Source: Microbotryum silenes-acaulis
Taxonomy: Eukaryota; Basidiomycota; Microbotryomycetes; Microbotryales; Microbotryaceae
Assembly (NCBI GenBank): GCA_003665825.1
Contig: QPFY01000019.1
Coordinates: forward strand, 310,001 to 374,000
DNA: 64,000 nt
Reading direction: 5' to 3'
Shown here: piece by piece, positions 50,323 to 59,802 of the stretch
Layout: every line of letters begins with the position of its first letter
How positions within the stretch are numbered: position 1 is the stretch's first letter
The notes under the pieces: generated by a model
Database searches by the model: none
What the model saw: only the letters and a program-made list of their open reading frames with translations
What the model was told of the DNA's origin: nothing
Translations under genes and position numbers: made by a program

Positions 50323-52314
50323 GAGGGGTTGTTGATATTGGGACAGTCTTTTTGTGTATCGCTTAGCCGGCATTTGCGGCTTGTAAATGTACTTCACTTG
50401 TTGGCATACGATCATCGGAATGTTGTAGCATTTGTGACTGCATGCTACAGAAGAGTGGCGAAAGAGGGATGTAAGGTATGCGCCTCTGGTATGCATATGT
50501 TCTTGGTGGATGCTGCAAGGGTTTGATGCGCCGACTCAGGCTCGCGCGCACGGACCCTTCCTCCCCCACCTTTCCCCACACGCGGGCTTAAGGGTGGGTA
50601 CATGCGATGCACGTTTCCATTGGGGTTTCACACTGCGTCGTCGACATTTCCCTGCCAGCTTCTACGCCTACTTTTACCACTTGTGGGGACAGCTGCGTTC
50701 CCCAATCCCCAGATTAACTCCTAGTACTAGCTGACAAAGTCGCTGACCGAGTTTGCTGCTGCGAGCAGGAGTCACTGAACTCAAATTCCCAAAGTGGTTC
50801 GCGTTGAGTAACCGGGGGCAAGTGCCTTGATACTGAGACGTGTCCTCTGCACTTCTATTCTCAGCGTATCCCTCTGTAGCCCTTGTTGGGCAACACCCAC
50901 TGGCTAATTGCATACGGCCTTTCAGCAGGCCCTTTGCCTCCTCTCGCGCAAATTAGTGACTTGCCTTTGTCGCAAAGGTATGCTGTGACGATCGATGCAC
51001 TTCTCCACCATCAGTTGCAGTCGACTGACAGCTCCAACTTGTGCTCCCACCCCCCCTTTCCTATTCACCGGGGTTTCTGAGCTTATCTTTTCAGCTGTCG
51101 GATTTCAGCCGTTTGATCGTGGTTTTTGCCATGTTGAACTTTCTTGCGCACCAATGTTGTCCCTCACCTTGCTGCAAAGCGCACCACTCTTCCGCTCGTG
51201 CGAGTGTTCAGGGGAGTCAAATTACAATCTGTCGTTCTTGACCGCTTAGACAGAAAAGCAAGCTACAACTAGAACTCTCTCCTCAAGGCTACTGATATGG
51301 CTGTAAGGTATGCGCATGCCCTTACGAGGGGTTCGATATGTCATCTCAAACGTTCACTGCACGCGATCGCCATCCGCCGAGGCTAGTATATCACTTGTGG
51401 TCTGCCACTGGCTAATCTCTCAGAGTAAGCATCATGGCGCTCTTTTTTCGTTTTCTCATGAGACGGGCGGGAAAAGTGGATATGCTGGGCAGGCAAGCGA
51501 GATATGGCACGGCTGTGAGGCAAACCCTCGGCGCGGAGCGGTTCCGAAGATGGCGTGATGTCGAACAACGACTCATCCCATGCAGTAGTCATGCGGTGAT
51601 CCCCAGCGGCACGCCGTGAGCAACGGTAAGAGAAGTTGAAAGCCGAAACACCAAAAGGAGAGGTGATCGCCTTAGTGGCGAGGAGACCCCTTTCAGTTCC
51701 AAACGGTCTAGCAGACTCGGTGAGCTTGTCGTTCTCAGCATGCCGTCGAATTTCGTAGGTGCTGGGATGACTGTCTTAGTATTAGGGGTGGATCAGCACT
51801 CGCATTTTCTTGGTGCAGTCGCTTAATCGGGCCACATTTCAAATCAACACGCTTCACCGAACGGGAAACGGGTTCAAGGAGGCTCGAGCACGATCAAACA
51901 CCGACTGAATGTCTCCTCTCCCAGCAGGCGCCGGGTACTAAGTTGGGGTGAGGAAAAGATTGATTGATGTAAGCCCTTGAGAATGGTGATCACTAGTCCT
52001 GATCCCGGCGAGGTAACAGCCCCGCTATATGGCATATGTTATGGACCTATGGTGGTTCAGCCGATTTAGCTTCTGTTGGATTCTGTCTTTGAACAAGACT
52101 AGCTAGAGATTATGACTTAACTTTAAAACTTATAGGAGGCCCTGCCGGCACCGTGCCGGTAATTCGGCGAAACCGTGCGCGCGCGCGTTGAGTCGGTTAA
52201 AAATTCACGCAGGCCACCCTCTTACCCAAGTCCGGGGCTGATTCCTTCGTTCCCCTTCCTTCCACTCAGAGCATCACACCGTTAAAACGACATCTCGTTC
52301 GTCCGACGGCAGCT
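50323..52314. other. Intergenic region without a recognised gene
   Basis: About 2 kb lies downstream of CTF4. Frames are short and motif-free. The final 200 bases contain a GC palindrome (CCGGCACCGTGCCGG near 52147), an alternating GCGCGCGC run, and a pyrimidine-rich leader before the secreted-protein ATG. No tRNA or known repeat was recognised. Confidence 0.45.
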
Positions 52315-53559
52315 ATGCGTTTCGCCAGCATCTTCTCCGCCACGGCCTTTTTGGGCCTGACGATGGCTGCTATGGCCGCGGCCGCGGCAGTTGACATTTC
52401 AACGCCAAGGTGAGCCGCTTTAACTTCCAGCTCCTTGAACGGTCGCGCTTCATAACCGACCTCACGACCTGGGGCCCACTGCAAAGTCCCTCAAGTCTCA
52501 AACGACGTAGTGCTCATAGCCACAAAAGCCGTGCCCTCAGCCAACCTACGCCAACCGAGCAAAGCAAGAGCAGTCAAGCCGGCGTCCAAATCTCTGGCAG
52601 TGTCGTTCAAAAGGCACCACCGCAATCACATGGCTTCAGTTTTCAAACGCAGCAGTGCAAGTGAGTGCTGCATATCAGACTGTCAGCGACCCAGATTCGG
52701 GTCTTATGCGATCTCACCATGTGGCGCGAAGCTGATCTACATTACTGTTCTACGACGTCGAATTCAAGATCGTGCATCTTAAAACAGCTTAAGGCTCACC
52801 TTAACTGGCGGTGAGTACGGCTCAAACACCGCGCCGGCCCCCACTTTTCGCCGGACCGACGGATGCCTCGTGCCGGCTATGGGGCTTCCGGCTCGAATCA
52901 CTCGTATCACTCGTTCGATCTCTCATCTCGTAACTCTTATAACAGGCATGATGAGGCGCAAGAGGAGTGCGCTTACAACGAAGGCTACGTGCACCAGTGC
53001 CCTTCCGCTAAATGGCCGAAATGCGAGTAAGCGCACTTCTGACCCACGGCCGCCAATACTGTACTGAGGCCTATCGATTGCATACTCACTTTTTCGTTTG
53101 TTCTCTTTACCCAAATCAGGGAGTGCATCAATAACCATATGACCAGTGCCCAAGTAACGTCAGTCGTCCATTAGACTTCGTCCAAATGATCTGGAATGGA
53201 TGTGCAACGGGACGTTTCCGCCTTATTGAGCTGACTTCGTCTAGGCAATCATCAATGTTCCCGAAGGCGTCGAATTGCGCAAGAGATGTGTGCCTTTGGA
53301 ACTCCTGGTCCTCGTAAGGCCTTTGGAACTCCTGGTCCTAATCCATGCCCTTCGATAACCTGGCCGGGCTGCGAGTGAGTCGACGTCTGCGGAGATTGAG
53401 ATCTATCGGCTCGATCCGTGGCTTTATTGGCACGGTGCCGTTCGACGAGGCTCCGACGAGTTCCGAACCGCCCTCTAATTGAGGCAGTCTCTAACCACTT
53501 CTTTTGACAGAACTTGCATCCACAATTTCATTTATAAGCCCTCACTTAATTTCACGTGA
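52315..53559 (+). CDS. Putative secreted protein with duplicated cysteine module
   Basis: I recognise no family. Exon 1 (52315-52409) encodes a clear signal peptide: MRFASIFSATAFLGLTMAAM then AAAAAVDIS. A likely second exon (52496-52660) is Ser/Gln/Lys-rich. Later exons carry a module twice: QEECAYNEGYVHQCPSAKWP followed by KCE, an intron, then ECINNHM; and QEMCAFGTPGPRK, a tandem FGTPGP repeat, then PNPCPSITWPGCE, an intron, and TCIHNF, ending LNFT and stop at 53559. Both modules share C-x(n)-CPS-x2-WP-x-C-E/-x-C-I-x-N, and both have the intron inside the same GA codon position. The path between 52660 and 52960 is not settled, and the donor before the second module (GTGCCC) is weak. Secretion and cysteine pattern suggest an apoplastic or cell-wall role, which is inference only. 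Confidence 0.5.
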
Positions 53560-54678
53560 GTTCCTGGGACATATTATTGTCCGAGTAGGCACCAGAGCCT
53601 GACCTGAGTATCTACTCTCATCTCTTGACGCTGCTTTGGATCCCGAACAGCTACGAGATGGCCCAAAGCTATTGTTACCTACACGACTTATGTCCACCCG
53701 GGCCCCCCCATTACCCACACTGCGCGTAGGTTCAGGACTTTCTGCGGCGCGTGGCACGCGTCGGCAATCCACGGTTGGGAATAGTCGATCAAAACTGAGA
53801 ACCATCTTCTTTATTGGCCAAGGATGTGCATCGAGCTTTACATGAGCACTTCCCACGACTACAGGTGAGTTGTATCGTGCCTTCTGCCAGCGGTCTACCC
53901 GAAGGTCATGTTGCACTAATCTCAACTCGCACCTCCCTTCTCGACTTTTTGCGCAGTCGCCGCGATGCGCAAAACGACTGCGCGACCCAACACCCGTTCG
54001 CACACCCATTGTGTCCAATCCCTGCCTATTAAGTCCAATTATACATGATGTAAAATGTTGGCTCGCCACTCTTGGAATCCAAGAATATCTCCAGTTTGAG
54101 ACATGGAAAAAGAACATCAGGTCTTGCAGCAAATGCAGCTATCCGGGGCCGTGTTGAGCTTAGCGAATCGTCACGGGCAGAGCGAGCCAAGTGGCCGACC
54201 ACGATCCCAAAATGCCCCCCGATGGGGAGCTGACGTCACGCTCGATGTTCACGCTCGATGTTCACTCAACAATAGAGCATACGTCCGATGTGAAAACGCT
54301 GTGGCCCAGGGGTGAGCGCTCAGTCAAGAGTCACCCCGACTGCGCGCAGATTGGCGCCAACTGAAAGGGGATAACCTGCTCTACTGCGAACCTCACCCCG
54401 GGCCGCATCTGCCACTGGTACAGGGAATGACTCTGCGATGTATCAATATCCCTGATTTCTTGTTCTAGATATTGTCTCAACCTTTCCGGTCATCGAACTC
54501 GGCCCTAAACCGCTGAGCACGTTCGGTAGTTGCGATGACAGCTGCGCACGAGAAGCAATGGAGCAGAGCTGGTGGATGAGTTCGTCTTCGCCGTAGCACT
54601 CGAGATGCCCAACATGTACCGTCCTGGGAGTCATAGGTGAAGGTATTGTATGTATCGCCGGTTTACGATTTTGCGATC
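53560..54678. other. Intergenic region without a recognised gene
   Basis: About 1.1 kb follows the secreted-protein gene. It contains a perfect TGACGTCA at 54231-54238, directly followed by a tandem CACGCTCGATGTT pair. Overlapping short frames on both strands lack motifs. Confidence 0.45.
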
Positions 54679-55522
54679 TATGGTATAGCAAAGCGGTCGA
54701 TCAGATGATATGAAAAGACAAGGAAAAAGGTGCGACCAAGAGCTCCTAAGAGACCCAGAACGTGAGAGACGAGAGAGACGAGAGCCGAGAGAGAGGAGGA
54801 GTACGAGAGCCGAGAAACGAGACTGGAACGCTGAGGCCGGAGACTGGAGAATGATGAAACGAGACTCGAGAACCGCAGAAAGTGAGAACAAGCTAAGCTG
54901 CTGTATTGAATCCTAGAAGTGGTCTACCCGAGAACAAGAAGAAACTTCCCTCATACGTCCCGACCGTTCAAACCGCCGCTCTCCTTTCATTCCCCTTCAC
55001 CCCTTCATCCGCACATCGGGCCCGGGTAGGGTTCTTAGAGACGTTGAAGAAATCGACTCCCTGATCAGCGAAAGCACATTGAGAAGCGGATGGGGAGAAA
55101 CTAAGCCGCTTCTGCGCGCGGAGCCTACCAACGTGTAAGCAATGCCCAATTGGACACTTTCTAATGAATACTGAGCCCAAGAATCCCTGGCCTCGCTCTC
55201 ACTCGCGATCACCGCCTCAACCCAGTTGGCTCCCACTGTGCTCACAGACGAGATCGTCTTCTGTTGCACCAACCCATTCCAACAGGGTCTTCCGTCCAAA
55301 TACGCCTTGTCGTTGATAATTGATCCTTATGCCATCGAAGTACTGAGTTTACCCGGAAGCGCCTTATCGATGAGAAGTCTGCCGAAACCGGTGTTTGACC
55401 TTGCCGGAACCGGTGTTGACCTTGACAGTTGGAAATGACTCCGGAACTCGGCCCCGCTACGACCGCTGTTCCCTTGACAATTTGAAATGTCGATTCCGAC
55501 GGGATCCCGAGTACCACAGATC
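54679..55522. repeat. Dispersed repeat R2, copy 2 (interrupted)
   Basis: Blocks 54679-55026 and 55431-55522 match 17296-17630 and 17776-17886. Here the blocks are separated by about 400 bp rather than 145 bp, so one copy has gained or lost sequence. TGGTCTACCCG and a mutated CGTTCAAACCG stand where copy 1 has its A-box-like and B-box-like words. The tail CTTGACAATTTGAAAT and GGATCCCGAGTACCACAG is well kept. Confidence 0.6.
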
Positions 55523-55767
55523 CCAGCCGACTCACAAGCGCCGTGCCCACTCCGAGCGGCTAAGCGATACCTGCGACGCAGGCGATGGTCGCGTCTGATC
55601 GATCTGATCCTCGGTCGGGGACTCGGGGCCGAGCACATGTACAGGCCACAGTTGGAAGGAGCGGCGAGCAGTCGAGGAGGTCTGTGCGGCGTACGCGCGA
55701 GTACAAGAATGCCTGAATAGAATTTGATAGGCCTGATCCCGCGCGTGACAAACTGGGTCTTTTCCTC

Positions 55768-55864
55768 ACGTTTGGCTCTGCATCGGATCAGGTGTGTACT
55801 TCGAGTATTCATGTCCCAATGTGTCTAATGATTAACTCTGACGTTTGGCTCTGCATCGGATCAG
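55768..55864. repeat. Pair of 24-bp direct repeats
   Basis: ACGTTTGGCTCTGCATCGGATCAG (24 bp, here split as ACGTTTGGCTCT and GCATCGGATCAG) occurs at 55768-55791 and again at 55841-55864 without mismatch, 73 bp apart start to start. It could be a local tandem duplication or the scar of an excised element. Confidence 0.85.
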
Positions 55865-55999
55865 TCAATTGTTCAACTGCCACATGCCTTCGATCACACA
55901 CCACCTCGTGCTTCAATTTTTCATCTTTCTATCCGTCTCTCTCTCTCCTTACACATCATCACTCCCATAAGGGCAGCTACGCACTTTTATCTCTCTGCG

Positions 56000-56143
56000 A
56001 TGACTGCGCTGCTGTTCACCAGCGCCGCACTCGTGATTTCGTTGACCTCAGCTCAGCTACTTCACACGACAAGGGTCTGCCCATCAAATTCCACACCTGC
56101 GGCCGAGCCTGTCACGAGAAAACCACCCTCGTCATCTGTATGA
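56000..56143 (+). CDS. Possible tiny secreted peptide (47 codons), weak
   Basis: The frame starts MTALLFTSAALVISLTSAQL, which has the charge and hydrophobic profile of a signal peptide, and continues for 27 residues with one cysteine before TGA. A CT-rich leader precedes it. An overlapping frame from the same locus holds HTCGRACHEK, so a spliced cysteine-rich product is conceivable. There is no family support. Confidence 0.25.
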   Translation: MTALLFTSAALVISLTSAQLLHTTRVCPSNSTPAAEPVTRKPPSSSV

Positions 56144-56885
56144 CCCAACTGCAAGCACCAAGCTATAGAGTGCGCTGCATTATCTTATCATGAGGTTGGT
56201 GCCGGGAAACCGATTAGATTGTACCCTTCCTACTAGTATTCAGCTACAGTGACAAGTGCTCCACTAACCTCCAATAGCTCGTTCGCGGGTCGAAATTTGA
56301 AGTTCCCTGACCAAGTGCTGGTCAGTAGCTTGTGTAGCGATAATGACAAGATATTCTATACCGCCAGCACTGGCGTGAGAAGTTGCTCGGCACCGCTCGC
56401 CTTTTGGCGCGGTGATCATGGGCCTCGGGACCCGGGCCGAGTGTGTTGAGTGCGCTCGGCCGGCCCGTGAGTCACTGATGACTCATGAGGCGGCGATTAT
56501 AGTGATCTGGCCAGAGAATTGACACTTTTTTCCCCCTTCTTTCTCACTGATAGCAGACTGATGACTCCTGTTGAAGATCAACATGAAAGTGCGCGATCCG
56601 AGTCGCTGATACGCAGGACGCGTCCGTGCCTCGCCCACTGCACCCCGCCTCCACCCGCCGGGACGTGGTGAGTGGTGCCGCGGTGACGCGGTGACGCGCG
56701 TCCGTCGCTCGCCCGTTTCACAGGAGCTTGTCTCAGGCGGGCGTGTCGCTGTGGGCGGTACGATAGCGATCTCCTCCAATGCGCTTTCGTTCTGCACTGC
56801 CTCTTCCCGCACCTGGAATTGTCACCACGATATCTTACTATTAATCTGCACCAGTTCCCCCACCGTCCTTACACGGCATCGTACG

Positions 56886-57573
56886 ATGCGATTGACTCCC
56901 CTCCTCGTTGCGACTGTGTTTGGCGTTGTCGTGTCGAACGCGGCCATGAATCCCTTAAACCCCTCCATGGCCCCACCTCTTCCAACCCAGTGAGCGGTAC
57001 TTTTGGGATCCCACGTTTCTTGAAGTCCTACGTGCTTTCCCACTGACACCTTATCCTCCGCACAGAAACCTCGAGAAGCTGGTGGCAAAAAACTGTTCGT
57101 GAGTGCGGGGTTGATTAGCCGGGGCATAGCTCATCCCCATGTTTCGCTCACCCCAACGATACCTCATCTTGAATTATAGAGCATGCGACGATCGCTGCAA
57201 GGGCCAACCCGCGAAATCATCTCAGCCCGACGTGTATGTTTCGCCCTGTCCTGCATGCGAGTCTCTCAGCCTGACACGAACAGCCTCGCTAACCTCCGGC
57301 TGACCTCTGTCCTCGCCTCGACCTCGCCTCGACCTCGCCTAAATTAGCCTGACGAAGGCAGCTTGCTTGGGCAAGTGCCTCACTGATGGTACTTTTGCCC
57401 CCGATCAATGTCCCATCCAGGCGAAGTATACCGAATGCATCGACAAGAACAGCCAGAAGTAGTTGAGTTAGACTTCGCGCCGCTTTGAGGATCGCTAGGT
57501 GCATTGAGCTGACCTTTGCCGCTCGATGACCCCTGATTTATACAGCTGCGATGAGACTCTCATCAACGCGTAA
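56886..57573 (+). CDS. Small secreted cysteine-rich protein (effector-like)
   Basis: No known family was recognised. Five exons join in frame (56886-56989, 57066-57098, 57180-57233, 57348-57458, 57546-57573), giving 109 residues. Residues 1-20 form a signal peptide (MRLTPLLVATVFGVVVSNAA). The mature part has eight cysteines: NCSACDDRC, ACLGKC, DQCPIQAK, TECIDK and NCDETL, with a C-x2-C-x3-C start. An even number of cysteines and small size fit a disulfide-bonded secreted protein such as a candidate effector or wall protein. The intron before exon 4 contains three CTCGCCTCGAC-type tandem repeats. If the last intron is not spliced, the protein would end KNSQK instead of KNSQNCDETLINA; the spliced form gives the even cysteine count, which supports it. 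Confidence 0.65.
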
Positions 57574-57875
57574 CGTCGCTCACGACCAAGACCCGCGGAA
57601 CCAAAATCGTACACGGGGTTCAAGATTGGAGCGGGCTCTTGATCTCGGAGTAGCTATTCCTGGCAATTCGAGTACTACTTCTCATCTTCCTTCACCGTCA
57701 CACTCAAATCGTTCTCTGAAGCGAAAGCGAATGAATTACTCGTGAGAGAAAGCTCTGAAAAAAAGCCGTCCCTTCGGCGGTTCGGGCTCTAGCGCTACAG
57801 CTGTGACTCGCCATGTACTTCAATTTCTTCACGTCCATTCATCCTGCCCAGCACGCTTTCGTAAGTATCACCCCA

Positions 57876-58357
57876 TTAAGGACCACTCGGTACCCATACA
57901 CCCTCAAGATTCCCCCTGCAAGCGATGGTCGTAGAGCGTCCATCAGTGCTTCGGAAAGTTTCTGTCCTATCGAAATAGGGATGCGGCGTGCTTGTGTGTC
58001 GATCATCTTGCGATTGACCCGGTGTTGAAGTATCCTCGGTTGTGGTCTTGGAGCGCTTCGACGCGACGGCTTGTGAGGGAATAGTGCACTCGACAGGCGA
58101 CTCGTCTTGATTCACCTGAGGAAGAGAGAAAGTTGAAACAGACGAGCAAGTAAGTAGAAGCTTTCTGGTCCCGGATCATCCACCAAATGGGCGTCATACC
58201 TCCTCTGCTGAAGGTGCTCCAACCTCACGAGTTCTGCATTGGCCTTACGACTCGGAGGACGTCGGTTGATTTTGGGAGGGCTGTTCTCGCACATACCCCG
58301 CTTGGGCCCATAGGACCTGTTGCAGATGACGATTGATAGAAGCATTTCCCCTTGCAT
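57876..58357 (-). CDS. Small hypothetical protein divergent from PIG-H
   Basis: Two exons join in frame (58357-58229 and 58115-57876) with a GTGAGG donor and a CTTCCTCAG acceptor, giving 122 residues. Exon 1 reads MQGEMLLSIVICNRSYGPKR, then basic ENSPPKINRRPPSRKANAEL. Exon 2 is hydrophilic and Ser/Thr/Asp-rich (KRSKTTTEDTSTPGQSQDD). No family is recognised. Its start lies 166 bp from the PIG-H start on the opposite strand, so they may share a promoter. Coding status rests only on frame continuity and splice signals. Confidence 0.4.
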
Positions 58358-58523
58358 GGCATGTGATGACTACCGGAGATCCAGATGGGCTTGGCCAATG
58401 GCCTTACAAAGGATTCCAGAGGAGACGTTGAGTTATCCGAGCGGCGGCCACTTAACTGTCGACTTCCAATCTGACGCAGGTCCGCCCGTCCTCCCTACCG
58501 TCCCCGCGGCCATCTTTTTCACG

Positions 58524-59638
58524 ATGGGACGAACGACTCGGTTGGAGATCGTCGACCATTCGTTGATTCAAAAGTCGTACATCGTGCACTCGGACGCGAA
58601 CGGGTCGCCGTGGGCGGACGCGCTCGCGTGGAGCGTGGTCGCGTGGCTGTTGCTGCGGTCTGTGAGTGGTCCTGCTTCATTCTGAAAAGTTGATGCAGAA
58701 TTTGACCAGATACGTAACACGTTACACAGGGCTACTATACGTGGATGGGGTTGTTGCTGGCAGGGGGTTGGATTAAGCTCAAGTCTGGCACGGTCACTTC
58801 TGGTGAGTACACGCCCTAGCGCAGTTTCCTACTTCTCCTATAGCTGGAACGTGTATGGAAGGATGTTTGAAGATGCACGGAAGGTATTGTGAACGTGGAA
58901 AGTAGAGGCAGGACGAGGGAACACGTAGGCTTTGCGATCCGCTTCGCTGCCGCCAAGCCAGAGGCTACGCCTTCAGTTACTGTGCCAGCTCTCAACCTAG
59001 AACCCCCTATGCGACTTTTCGGATCATCACCCGGAGCCACTAGATGACAATATTGCGCCTTCGTCATCAGCGTCGAACCCCATTGACCGTGCCCATCTCC
59101 CGCCCCACATGACCCCTGACCGTGCGCCCGCCTTCACCCCCCCCCCCCCCCCCCCCCCCCAGAATCCCTCCTAGCCGTCCGATCCCTAGGTCTCCAACTC
59201 ACCACATCAAGAGGTCTCATTATCCGCTTCCCCTTCTCATCATCGACCTTCACCCTCCTTCGATCGGGCTCGAATGTCTTCCTCCCCTTGAGCGACATCC
59301 AGGACATCACCCTCAACGAGGTCATTTACGGATGGGGAATTCGCTACGTCTTGGTCGTGATTCAGAAACCCAAAGTCGATACCGACGATGGAAAGTTGAT
59401 CATCGCTTATGAGGTGAGAAGCGAGCATGCGAGAAAGCGCCTCTTGAAAAGCCTGTTCGGAGCTGAGCTTTCTGCGGATCGGATCTTCTTCCCCGAGTAG
59501 GAGTTGATGCCGAGATTACCTCAATTGGAAAGAGTTTGGAGGGGTGTACGATCCGTTCTATTCGATGAACTGGACCGAAAAGACTCGGATACAGAAACTG
59601 ATCTCGAACGAGAGAACAAACCGCCGATAGACAGTTGA
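58524..59638 (+). CDS. GPI15: PIG-H/Gpi15 subunit of GPI-GlcNAc transferase
   Basis: This is an ER-membrane subunit of the complex that adds GlcNAc to phosphatidylinositol, the first step of GPI-anchor synthesis. Four exons join in frame (58524-58661, 58730-58802, 59163-59413, 59501-59638), giving 199 residues. The start MGRTTRLEIVDHS matches the family's N-terminus. Two hydrophobic stretches follow (WADALAWSVVAWLLLRS and YYTWMGLLLAGGW), then the PIG-H domain ESLLAVRSLGLQLTTSRG, FLPLSDIQDITLNEVIYGW, KLIIAYEELMPRLPQLERVW. Upstream in-frame ATGs at 58356 and after it would lengthen the protein; 58524 fits family length better. Intron 2 ends in an unbroken run of 24 C's directly before the AG acceptor, an extreme polypyrimidine tract. 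Confidence 0.85.
59137..59160 (+). repeat. 24-nt poly-C tract at a 3' splice site
   Basis: The tract runs right up to the AG of PIG-H intron 2. Homopolymer C of this length is rare, prone to slippage, and hard to sequence, so the exact count may vary or be wrong. On the other strand it is a G-run. Confidence 0.9.
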
Positions 59639-59802
59639 GGAACGGAGACAATGCCATCGGAACGAGCTACTGTTGTATGTAATCTTATTCAATCATCCTA
59701 CCACATACTGGACGTACATCTATGTAATGAAGGTATTCACTGATTCTGCAACACGAAGCAAGTATACCACAAGAGCTCATAAATAAGCACCCCGACGAGG
59801 TC

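Larger units (their letters stand above)
55523..56885. other. Gene-poor region upstream of second secreted-protein gene
   Basis: Apart from the 24-bp direct repeats and a possible 47-codon frame at 56000, no gene is recognised. A CT-rich stretch at about 55920-55960 resembles a fungal promoter or leader. The segment 56560-56885 is GC-rich and presumably contains the promoter of the next gene. Confidence 0.45.

Noticed and set aside
57551..57745. 64-codon plus-strand frame after the second secreted-protein gene
   Set aside because: It overlaps that gene's last exon in another phase and is Arg/Ser/Asn-rich without a motif.
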